NCBI RefSeq assembly: GCF_040115645.1
Contig: NC_089564.1
Location: 2,170,001-2,234,000 of the forward strand
Source: Euwallacea fornicatus
Taxonomy: Eukaryota > Arthropoda > Insecta > Coleoptera > Curculionidae
Direction: 5' to 3'
DNA length: 64,000 nt
The position numbers and the translations under genes were made by a program. The notes below the pieces were generated by a model. That model was not told the origin of the DNA and did no database searches. It saw only the letters and a list, made by a program, of their open reading frames with translations. Positions 1 through 10,504 of the stretch are shown in pieces (position 1 is the first letter of the stretch; each line of letters opens with the position of its first letter).

Positions 1-569
1 CTTTATTAAATAAATACTTGTTACCCTAGTTTACATAGCAGGTATTAATATATAAAGGATCAAGGAATTCCAAGAAGGCAACGACAACAATTCACATGGT
101 TTGCACAGTTTCGCAGTATCCTAATTTCTTGCAAACATGATTTTGCTGAATTTATAATATTGTCAGAAAGCAAGGAAGTAGATACTGTTAAAATATATTG
201 ATGTAAGTAACTTAAGCTCCCTTAGAAACTTTCCGAACTCGACATTTTCTATAGAAATAATAAAATCAGAGCATGAAATTGGTTAATTCCTTATTTTCCC
301 AGAAATCTTCTTCATGGTAAGTTATAACGTCATATTATAACTTTACCAGGAGTTGTTTCCATGGAAGGTACCTTTTGAGTAAAATTGACAAAACTTTGTT
401 CTGCTGGTCCTTACCTAAAACCGTATAAGTCTGATGCAGGTAAACTATTGCCGGTGAACAATTATTGTTTTTTTGCGGATCATTTGTTTTGTATTAACTT
501 TAATCTAGAACAAAGGATGCTAATTCTAATATCTCGTCTACACCCCCTTCTCTTGCACAGTCTATATAT
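1..569. other. Intergenic, no gene seen
   Basis: AT-rich DNA with only short chance ORFs. One 66-codon reading frame at 385-585 has no recognisable similarity, no splice context and biased composition, and I do not regard it as a gene. Confidence 0.6.
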
Positions 570-1325
570 ACAGGCTGTTCCTTAATGATGTGCGGATATT
601 TTAAAGTGATATTCTACATGAAAAAATAATGATAGTTTGTTACATAAACCATTTTCCAAAAACGCTCCGTTACGAAAATACAGGGTTGCAAAATTTTACA
701 AAAAAAATGAAACTTAACGAATGTTTGCGAAAAGTTCTTGAGATATTCAATGAAATTTGGTATGTAAAGACAGTTTATAAAGGGGACATTAATTGCAATA
801 AAAATATGAGTTTCAATGCAAATTTATTTTAAACTATTTTAACACATTAAATAAAACAATACAAATTTAATACATTATGAATTAACGTCATAATGAAATA
901 TTAATTAAAAGTAATAAAAAATTTAAAAAAAAACGATTTTTATAAGTGTTAAAAATGACCCCCTTCACTTAATAAGCATGCTTCTGCCCTTCTTCCCATT
1001 GAATCGTACACTCTTTCCGATATTTCCAGAGTATTTTGTATTCTGCCATTCGCATGTTACAACTATCCCCTTTTTTACACTGAACCGCATATTTTTATTG
1101 CAATTAATGTCCCTTTATGAACCGTTTTTACATATCAAATTTCATTGAAATATCTCAAACAGTTTCGGAAATATTCATTAATTTCCATTTTTTTTCCTAA
1201 ATTTTGCAGCCCTGTATTTTCATAATGAAGCATTTTAGGAACATAGTTTATATGGGAAACTATCATTATTTTTTCATACAGAATCCTGCCTTAAAATATC
1301 CGCACATTATTAAGGAACACCCTGT
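570..1325. mobile_element. Foldback MITE with long inverted arms
   Basis: The left arm (about 570-815) and the right arm (about 1081-1325) are imperfect inverted copies of roughly 245 bp. They begin CAGGCTGTTCCTTAAT and, read on the other strand, CAGGGTGTTCCTTAATAA. Both flanks carry TA, which fits a TA target-site duplication of a Tc1/mariner-type mover. The centre (about 830-1080) has no ORF. It is non-autonomous. The 67-codon ORF at 629-832 lies in the left arm and is not a gene. Confidence 0.8.
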
Positions 1326-1339
1326 AAATGCATACTGAA

Positions 1340-2120
1340 TCAATTCACGAATTATTGGAATTGATCAATTGTAAAATCTAGAATGTTCAATAAAAAAGAG
1401 TGCATATTTCCAAAGAAAATGTTCGTCAAAAATGAAAAGCTAAACCCATTCGATTATGCCCATTTCACCGAAGGAAGTTTTTAATATAGGATTTCCACAT
1501 CGATAGATTGGCCAGGGCAGTGAACATCTGTGGCCACCACGAAGTCCTGACTTTGACCCAATAGATTATTTTTTTAAGTTTTTTTTGCAATTTCCCGCAA
1601 AAGAAAGAAGTTATAGGATAATACTCAAAAGGTGGAAAATATATAATCGGGAAAAATAACCAAACCTTGTTCAAGGTGCGATAAAATCTTAGTTTGTCCA
1701 AAAGGCTTGCAAAATGTAATGGTGTAGATGGTCGACGTTTAGAAAATTTGCTTTTTTCGATTTTTCTGTCTAATTTTCAAATTATATGTAACACTTTTAA
1801 TTCAACTAAGAGTGTTATGAATTTCGTTATGGGAAGTACACGTTACCAATGTCTCGGCATCATCATCAATTAAACAAAAATTGTATTACTTTCACATTTT
1901 ACCTGGCAAGTAGAGTGAATCAAGGAAATAACGTTAACAAAAGATTTAAAATGGCTGAATCATTTAATTAAAAATATCTAGAAAACCGTAAGACATACAA
2001 GGTTTTTTGATGTGGAAGAGTTCAGAGTATGAGAATTGATTTTACTACGGAAGTATTGAAGTTATCGATACTGATAAAAAAAAATTGAGTCAATTTTCTA
2101 TACTTCCTTTAAAGACAGGT
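1340..2120 (+). mobile_element. Decayed mariner-like transposon relic, copy A
   Basis: At 1494-1590 the plus strand encodes a broken stretch reading W-P-P-R-S-P-D-F-D-P-I-D-Y-F-F. This corresponds to the WPxRSPDLxPLDFFLWG block near the last catalytic Asp of insect mariner/Tc-like DDE transposases. A stop codon and frameshifts interrupt it. About 480 bp further on, 1960-2100 matches, in inverse orientation, 5000-5130. Together with the region at 4830-5740 it is one of two opposite copies of the same element. It is not functional. The 78-codon minus-strand ORF over 1465-1701 is antisense to this relic. Confidence 0.65.
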
Positions 2121-2469
2121 GATCACATTTCTAAAGGCACCTTCAAGTCTATAAATAAAAAATGCAAATTATATTATATCGTATCTCGAATGTCAGAAAT
2201 TGGTAACTCGAATTTTGAATTTTCCTTACTTATCTGGTTATTTACTTGTTTCTCATACCTATGAGATAAGAGATCGATATAAGATATAAGAAGAGATAAG
2301 AAGTCGATAAGTTTATGAAACATAAAACAAAATATAATAAACAGAAATAAAATACAGCGATTTTAAGTTCGATGATTATTTGACTTCATACCTCAAAACA
2401 TATTACTCAAATTACCTGGCCTCTGCGTATAGATGACGATATAATAAAGAATTAGTAAATTAAAACGTG

Positions 2470-2625
2470 TGTAAATGTAAATTTACAAAATTAAAAAATG
2501 TTCTTTGGCACCCCATAGGGTAAAAACATTGCATACGGCGAGCTTAGCTGAATCGCTCTATTTTGTGTCCCCTAGCATACAATATTTATGTGCACTATAG
2601 TTTTTTGGACACCCTATAGAAGGTA
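2470..2625. repeat. Dispersed short repeat family, copy 1
   Basis: The segment contains a poly-A-rich lead (TTTACAAAATTAAAAAAT), then a CACCC(C/T) motif, then TTAGCTGAATCGCT, and ends with GGACACCCTATA. The same order is seen at about 34055-34200, and partly at 6370-6490, 9320-9430 and 60740-60810. It is probably a MITE family whose ends resemble ACACCCTGTA. Confidence 0.6.
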
Positions 2626-4829
2626 ATATGTTTTGTACAGTTTTACCCTTCTGTTCCGACATAGAAAAAGGGAAACATTTTAATTTTTTTAAATAAATGG
2701 TTATTATCATTATCACATTTTGCGCTACTACATGTCAAACTTGTGACCACACAACAGTTTTCGCACAGAATCGTTATGTAAAATTTAACGTACGAGTGTA
2801 CTAAAACTCTCCATGGAGTCTATTTGATTTTTATTTCAATTTCCAGATCAGCAGGCGACACAAAACGAAGCGATACATTCAACAATACTACTGAATATAA
2901 ACGAATTTACCTGCAGTGTATGAACAAACCAAAATCCGACCTACATATAGTTAACCAGATTAATAAGGGTTCCGTCAAATTGGGGGAACAGAGGCCCAAC
3001 AACAAATACACCAGTCTATTTACTCTGTGTTGGTCATGGTAATCACGTCAATTAACGAAAAAAATTTTCTATATTACAATTAATTACACGACAAGCAGCC
3101 ACGAAACTTTTTAGAGGTGAGAATCCCTTTCAACAGTTTTACCTTCATAATTACGAAAGTGGAAAACTGCTTTGCAAAGTTTTTGCCGAGTCGCAGCAAA
3201 AACATCGTAAAGTTCAGGAATATCTGTTGTTCCAAACTGTATCTCCGAAATAATTCTATAAATTAACGCAATAGTTGTGTTCTAAAAGTTTAATACTAAG
3301 TTATGTGCTACTGAAAAATAGAAGCGCCATCGTGCCCAAAGAGCTTCGTTTTCGAGTAATTTGTAATCGATTTATGAAATTGAAGCGAACTCTAAAACAA
3401 TTTCAATAAGGCCAAATACAAGTTTTGTTCCTCTTATTGTTAAGGTCCCTCCACGAATTAAAAGTAATTCACCCTCGTCGAATCGCAAAAAACTGATGAA
3501 GACAGATAATGAAAACAACAATTTTCACAGTTAACCGAATAAGAGATGCTAAATCATTTCAGTTGAAAAATAAGAACCGAATGTCTGCAGTAAATCTTTA
3601 CTGCTACTATCCATTGTTCAATGGTGGAAGAAAAAGGAAAACCCGTTTAGAACGTGAGCTGGGTAAGTTCACTACTACGTTGTTCTGGCTTTCTAAACCG
3701 CCTTCAATATGTTGTTCGTTCTTATCGACGATAAATATTGTTATACGGCAATGCTACTGTTATGGGTCGAAAATTCAGAACAGTTGTATCTTATTTCAAG
3801 CGGCATATACAGGACTATTTTAGTTTAGATTTCTTCGATAAACTCGTGAAAAAAGCTGCGAGATGCTTAAATTATAGATGAAATGAAAAACTGTTATAAA
3901 GAGAGAGTGATAAAAACCCATTTTAAAAACCTGAAACAGGAAAATTGTCCGATCAAGGAATCAAATTGTCTAGAAATTGGAATTCAGAATCTAATTTCGC
4001 GAACAGGTAATATAAAGATAGCAATCTGGACAAGAGGACCATCGCAAAAATCCTCTTTTCTCCCGTCGAGACAATTGAAAGCAGGAGTAATGGAAATGGC
4101 TTTTTGTCTTTAATTCTGAAGAAATTTAACTAATTCTACTTTTTGAAAAGTTTGAAACTCAACTTTCTTTGAGCTTATTACTTTTCGAGCACATAATTAA
4201 TTCAGCTAGGAAAACGACAGTAAGATACGGTTACGATTTTTCCAAAGTAAAAGATCGTTTCGAGTGGTACAAGCTTTGGTCTTTGTTAGATGAGAAATTA
4301 ATCTAATGGATTTTAAGTCAACGGAGAAAATGTAGCTAAAGTTATCTCTTTAAATGAATCGCTGAAGATACAAAAGTTACTTCGGAACTATCAGTTTAAT
4401 AAAAATCCCTAATCACTGTCAGATATCATACAGTTTATTATTCTTAACTTTTCCTCGTACAAGTTTCAAACTTTAATACCTGTCCTGGGACTTCCCTCCA
4501 AGGAAATTGTGATGGCTAAAATCCAATTTACAGCTATGAACATAAGATAGGCAAGTTTCATTGGTCTTGAAATTATTTATAATGAGAGACCAGAAATAGA
4601 TGTGAAGAAGTAATCAAGCTTTACCTCTTAATGAACGTTTAGAAGAACAATATTCTTAGATAAAAAAATCATTAATGCCAAGGGAAAATTTCGTGCAATT
4701 TCTTACGTTATTTTTATTCAATACTTTTAATGAGAATGCCTAGTACCTTAGATAAAGAAAAAATCATTTAGTAAACACGGGTCCATTATTAACTAGAACA
4801 TATGTACTTACACACACATGTACCAGATG
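2626..4829. other. Intergenic, no gene seen
   Basis: No similarity to a known protein, RNA gene or clear repeat. Open frames at 3509-3823 and 3883-4113 lack conserved motifs and splice signals, and their composition matches the surrounding noncoding DNA. Confidence 0.55.
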
Positions 4830-5740
4830 TCCCAGAAGCAAAGGTCCAAACATTAGAGATTAAAAAAGGCCATTCGGCTGAACTTACCTTACGCAAATAT
4901 TCCTTGTTTTCATTCTACAAGACTGGTTCTAGGCACAATAAGCTCATTTCAAATATCTGTTGATATTCGTCGGTGACGTTTATCCCTGAAATAGAAAAAC
5001 TCGACTTAACTTTTTTATCAATACTGATAACTTCAGTATTTTTTAAAGTTCTATTACTCAGAACTCTTTTACATTAAAAAGGTGTTTTACAAACAAAAAC
5101 TCGTTTTCCTTCAGGATTTCGAGATATTTTCAATTGAATGATTCCATGCATTTTCAATGTTTTTTATTAATGCATTCTTGATGCACTTCGTTCCCCAAGT
5201 AAAATATGGAAATAATTAAAATTTTGTTTAGTTCATTAAGAAATTATATTATTACTTGAAGCAATTAAGTCCATAACACATTAGACAACAATGCAGACAT
5301 GTATAATTCACGTGTACTTTAATTAGCAAAATGCATAATTCCCTTAGTTTTACCTACATCTGGGAAACAAATAATCGCCTAAAGAAACTTATCGAAATGT
5401 CGATCGTCTACACCAAGTGTTCAAGTCTTACAGCAAAGTTCTATTCGTGAACAAGGTTATTGTTTCTAATGGAATTTATCCCATTTTAGACAGTCTTCCG
5501 AATATCCTCTTTGCTATTGGGTACGAATTTCTGTACCAATAACTTAAAAAAAATCTAATGACTTTAAGTTTGGACGTGGTAGTGGCCACAGATGTTCACT
5601 ATTCCAACCAATTCATCGATGTGAAAAACTCATAATTTAAGAACTCCCTCACATGTGTATGGTAAAAAGCAGGAATGCAAATTGAATCAACCAAAAACAT
5701 GTGTTATTTTCAAACTAAAGATATATCCCTCTAAAACTAG
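4830..5740 (-). mobile_element. Decayed mariner-like transposon relic, copy B
   Basis: The minus strand at 5540-5640 repeats the transposase fragment of copy A, including the block ATCTGTGGCCAC and the downstream TAGATT-T-run. The part at 5000-5130 is the inverse of 1960-2100. Spacing between the two matching blocks is similar in both copies (about 490-510 bp), so these are two insertions of one element in opposite directions. The outer end near 4827 reads ACCAGATGTCCCAGAAG and may be its terminal repeat. No intact ORF remains. Confidence 0.6.
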
Positions 5741-6060
5741 AGATAAGTGGTAAAGTAAGAAAGGAAGCTATACCTAAATGTGACCTTGTCGGTGAACAAT
5801 ATTTTAATATCGAAAAATAGATTATGGTTTTTGGACGAACGAGTTGCAGAAATTAATTCTGGGTGGCAAATCTCTTGGGAAATAAATTTTGAACAGGTGA
5901 AAAATGGTATGGAAACAGCTTCTATTTTTTTGTTGAAGTACGTGAATTGTTAATTTGTTGAGCCCCATCGCTTTACACATACGTCGGGAATTAGTCTCTG
6001 GATCCTCCAGTCCATTCGGTCAAGTATTTCTTGTTCTTGACCTCCAGTGGGAATTTTCAG

Positions 6061-6215
6061 TCTGTATAACACAATTTACTTATCACACTAATGAAACAAA
6101 CCGTTCGTTGGTATAAGTATGATTAATTATCCATAATGCAACCTCAGTAAAAATATCAAAGAATGGCACCACTGTGACATTTAATTGTTTTCGAGCGGAC
6201 AAGCATGACCCGTTA
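6061..6215. repeat. Direct repeat pair, upstream member
   Basis: This stretch (for example TATGATTAATTATCCATAATGCAA followed by a segment ending TTTAATTGTTTTC) is repeated in the same orientation at about 7429-7565. The two are about 1.37 kb apart. Origin unknown: it may be two insertions of one repeat, or degraded terminal repeats of an element. Confidence 0.55.
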
Positions 6216-7428
6216 CCGCACGTACGAGTGGTGGAAAAAAGTACGAAATACTTTCTAACTTTCTCTTCGTTTCTAAATTCTTAATATGAAAAAATCTCTT
6301 TAAAATAATTACAAGTTTGCAAATCGAAAACTAAAACTTTTACTTCCCATTTCCCGAAGTAAAAATTATTTTCACACCTTGCGGAATGGTAAGAACCTAC
6401 TTATGTATGCCTAAGGCAAGTTTAGCAGAATCGCTCTTTTATTTACCATTTATCATATCCCCCTGTAGATACATTCACACTATATATACATCAGTACTGA
6501 TTTGATAAAAATTTGCTTAGTAATCCCGGCATGTAACCCTTGACACCACCGAACGACACAATAACCTTAACAGTCGATAACTGGTTTACTAAATGTCACT
6601 AAAAGAAAATTTAATTCCACCAACAGGGAAAGCAATTTCCATTTTTCCAGAACAAGGGTGCAATCTGCAGCTGAAATCGAGACAGTTTCAGCCAAATGAC
6701 GCCTCTCAGATACAAATGATGCAAATGAGTTTTCTAGTTTTATTTATACACCGTTACCTCATTTGCACTGCAAGTGTTACATAGGTGGGGAAAATAGTTT
6801 CGACAAAAATAATTAATGAGTCTTGAAACGTTTTCAATAGTTTCCATCGGTAGTTTGATCGTTCTCAATTGAGAATTTTCATGAGAAATCCGCAACAATT
6901 AATATGTTCAATTGCAAAATTGGCAAATTCTAAATTAGCACCGAGCAAATATTTGAAAACCGTATCACAATATTCTTTGAAAAATAACAGGATCACACAA
7001 CGCCCTGGATTGTTATACCCAAAGAATCCGAGATTAAGTGTGGTCACCCTTGTCAGTTCAATATTGATCGGACTTCATGCAATTTCGATAACTACTGGTG
7101 AGAATAAAAATGCTACAATGATGTTAACTCACTAGTGACTTAAAAAAGAAAACGTTTATTTATTTTAAAATACAAAGATTCTAAACTAGCAACACGGATG
7201 AGCTTCTTGAGTATAATGTGTCTTGTCTAAAATGGAATGCACTTACCTAAGTAAAAGATGCTAAAATTGCTGATTCTGGAACGTGTTATGGATTCCACGC
7301 ATGGCATGTGTTATTACCTATGGACGTGTTAATATAATTCTACCCAAAATGTTCTTGTGCATAAACATAAACAATATTTCTCTTCTCGATATTGAGGAAT
7401 TCACCGTGTCGAGGCATTCGTGAAAGTA

Positions 7429-7565
7429 TACCAGAATTTACTCACCACACTAATGGAACGAACGATTAGTTAGTGTAATTATGACTAATTATCGATAATG
7501 CAAACGTCAGTGAACGTGTCAAAAATGGCGTCCGGGCGACATTTTATTGTTTTCACGGCCTACTT
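7429..7565. repeat. Direct repeat pair, downstream member
   Basis: Imperfect direct repeat of 6061-6215, sharing the ACTAATGGAACGAACG-like and GACTAATTATCGATAATG-like segments. The 88-codon ORF starting at 7498 begins inside this repeat and runs into the Tc1 terminus, so I do not treat it as a gene. Confidence 0.55.
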
Positions 7566-7675
7566 CGTAATCCAAGCTGTTAATGAAGTGACGATATTCA
7601 TGAATCCTTGGCAAAACTTCATTGAAAATGTCCCGAAAACGGTTAGAGATACGAGTTTTTCTGCATATGCAGTAT

Positions 7676-9012
7676 CAGTCAAAAGTAAAGCAACACATAA
7701 AATTATATGTAATATCTTTAGAGATTTTAAACGTCTCTCAAAATTTGATTGCCAGGTTGAATGAATTTATTAACAAATAGTAGTAGTCAACAAAGTTTGA
7801 AAGAAAAGAAACAGCTCTAGTTTAAATCAAAAAATATTTCTGACAAAAGTATCAAAAGCAAAGCAACATACAACTTAATGAATTTAAATTTAGATTATAT
7901 CTAATATTTTGTAGCATAACCCTAATTTTTTATCACTTCAGCACATCCACGGCTCATAGATTCCAATAAACTTAGAAGGGTTGATTCAGGAATGGAATTC
8001 CAAACTCGAACAATGACACCGAAGATCTTGTCAGAATTAAAAATTTTTTTCGAGTCTTTCTCTCTCACTTTACGATCGATGACTTCCCAGAGGTTCTCTG
8101 TGGAGTTTAGGTCTGGGCTCTGGACAGGCCTAAACGAGTGCGACGGTCCACAAAAAATTGGTTTACTATCTAAGCAGTATGCTTAGGGCCATTGTCGCGT
8201 TGAAATTCCCTCGCTAATGGCAAATTTTCTTCAGCGAATGACACCATTGTGTCTCTTATAATTCGTAAATATTGAAATCGGTCCAGTATCCCGTCAATTT
8301 TAATCAGTGGACCCACCCCAGTTCCCGAAAAATATCCCCAGACCATCACGTTTCGTCTTCCATATTTTACGGAGTGTATTCTGGATCAAACCTCTTGTTA
8401 ACAGGACTACGTATCCAGCAAATACCATCACCTAAATGCAAGTTGAATTTGCTTTCGTCCGAAAAAAGCACTGTTTTCCATTTTTCCGCTGTCCAATTAA
8501 TGTGCTCTTCAGCGAATTTCAGTCGAAGTCGTCTATTTTTCGCAGAAATAAATGGTTTTTTGGTCGGTTTTCTTCCAAATAGTTTACGTTCTATCGGACG
8601 TCTTCGAATAATACTAACAGAAACGTCAGCAAGATCTAAGTTTCTTTTATTTCTCTGCAGTGCGAAACAGATCTTTCCGTGAAAAATTTTCGATAATTTG
8701 GCCCATTTTTTGGTTGGTTTTTTTTGGTCATCCAGATTTTGCTCTATTCAAAAGAATTCCTCAAATTAAAAAATGTTTGATTATACAAGAGGCAACACTT
8801 CAATTCAGTTGCAACTAGTTTGCAATAGTTATTTGTTTCATACCGGATCACCACTCAAAAATAGTCAAATTTCGGATATCTATTAACAAACTGCGACCAG
8901 AAGGCATTATTTACCACTAAACTATACAAAAATAATCGGAGTGCAGATTAAGAAATTCACTTGCCACAAATAGGGAGTAAAAATACGATTTAGTTGCTTT
9001 ACTTTTGGACTG
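7676..9012 (-). mobile_element. Near full-length, inactivated Tc1-like transposon
   Basis: The ends are inverted repeats: CAGTCAAAAGTAAAGCAAC at 7676 and, on the opposite strand from 9012, CAGTCCAAAAGTAAAGCAAC. The 1.34-kb length is typical of Tc1/mariner elements. Reading the minus strand, fragments of a Tc1 transposase are visible: W-T-x-E-K-W-K-T-V-L-F-S-D-E-S-K-F-N-L (first catalytic Asp region) at about 8440-8500, preceded by basic Tc1-type sequence and followed by several stops and frameshifts towards 7990. A second copy of the terminal motif (CAAAAGCAAAGCAACATAC) at about 7856 suggests an IR/DR-type terminus on the left. The 136-codon plus-strand ORF at 8272-8682 is only the antisense of the transposase. 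Confidence 0.85.
7990..8690 (-). pseudogene. Tc1-family transposase pseudogene
   Basis: DDE-transposase coding remnant carried by the element at 7676-9012, on the minus strand. Recognisable is the DES-containing block with upstream WTAEKWKTVLFS and downstream GDG-x-C-W-I-R. The later part, which would carry the other two catalytic acids, is broken by in-frame stops. The element therefore cannot encode its own transposase. Confidence 0.75.
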
Positions 9013-9319
9013 TTTTAAAAGGAACGTAAAAAATTGTCGGGCAGATAAGCAAAATGAAGTGGTTTTTTATACAATATTTAGTTTATAACTGTAAAATCGA
9101 AATATATCTTTATCATTCTCAAGACTGCCGATTACCTAGGAATCTACCATTTTTATTTATTGATTTATTTTCGACTGATACTGTAACTTCTTTTGTAGAG
9201 ACGAGTTCACAGCATCAGCATTCGTAAAAACTTTGAAGTTGTGAGACTATAAAAAAAAATTAGAAGTACCCAAAAATCATCCTAGGAGTCATTTCACATT
9301 TGTAAATCAAAAACTATTA

Positions 9320-9430
9320 GATTTATTCCCAATTTACTAAATTAAAAAAATTACTTTACACCCTGTTAAATAAGAATAAACTACTTGTGTATAAGACAAT
9401 TCGTACCTTTGTTTTTGGGACACCCTGCAT
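9320..9430. repeat. Dispersed short repeat family, copy 2
   Basis: AAATTAAAAAAATTACTTTACACCCTGTTA and the end GGACACCCTGCAT match the copies near 2470 and 34055 in order and spacing. The TTAGCTGAATCGCT core is degraded here. Confidence 0.5.
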
Positions 9431-9475
9431 AGGCTCACTAAAAAAAAGTGAATAGCTAATGGAAGACAATCTTTA

Positions 9476-10504
9476 TACAGTGTGTCCGGAGAAAACCTTG
9501 AAATATTTTGAAGGGTAATTCTAAAGATTAAAATAATAAAAAATACTTCTTATAAACATCCCTCAAAAATTGCTTTTTGAAGGAGCTAGAACCCCTTAAA
9601 GAGGAACCATAAAGTTGATTTTTTTGCAATACTATCGAAACAGTTTACGCTAAAATTATAAAATTGGAGGTGTTTTAACAAGTTGAATTGGGAAAATTCT
9701 TTTGTATTAATAATTACAGATTTCAAGCAAGGGCATTATATATAGCAAGTCTTCTACGTAAGGGTTTTCCTAACTTTTTTGCTTGTAACACTTATTAATT
9801 TTTGAAATCAAATTACTAAATCGTAAATATTTTTAAGTAAAATATGTTCTCTTGTTTGATCTCATTGATACACGACTGCACGGACATCGAAATGTATGAA
9901 GAAAAGAATTGGAGTATCCACTGAAATCAATAGAGGCCATTTGCAACATTTCTTGTGAATAAGTGCTAAATCTTTAATAATATTAGTTTTGTTATTGCTG
10001 GCTAATAAAAAAATATTTCCATTGCAAGGATGTCTACTATGTTTATCAAGATGTATTTCGAATTCCATGTAATCGTGCATCAATTCATAAATTCATTTTT
10101 CTGGAAAACGGTCTATCCTAACGAAATGTCGTAAGAGGACTTTTTTATTTAAAAATATTTGCGATTCATTAATTTGATTTCAAAAATTAAGAAATATCAA
10201 AGGTAAAAAAGTTACGTCAATGTTTACGTAGGTAAATCTCTTGTATGCGACACCCCCGACTAAAATCTATAATTATAAAAAAAAGTTTTCCCATTCCAAC
10301 TTATTACAGTATCCCTGATTTCATCATTTTAGCGCAAATTAGAAAATATTGCAAAAAAAATTATCTTCGTAGTTCCCTCTTTAAGGGGTTCTAGCCTCTA
10401 TAAGAAGTAATTTTTGGGGTATGTACATAAAAAAATATTGAATTATTTTAATATTTAGAATCACATTCTAAAATATTTCAACGTTATTTCTGGACACCCT
10501 GCAT
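9476..10504. mobile_element. Large foldback MITE, about 1 kb
   Basis: The left arm from 9476 (ACAGTGTGTCCGGAG) is mirrored by a right arm ending at about 10504 (CTGGACACCCTGCAT). The arms are imperfect and about 390 bp each: for example GCTAGAACCCCTTAAAGAGG at 9590 and its inverse near 10380, and TTTGAAATCAAATTA at 9807 and its inverse near 10175. The centre (9860-10120) has only a short noncoding ORF. Non-autonomous palindromic element. Confidence 0.8.

Noticed and set aside
8272..8682. 136-codon plus-strand ORF
   Set aside because: It is the antisense of a Tc1 transposase pseudogene, whose WTAEKWKTVLFSDES block reads on the minus strand.
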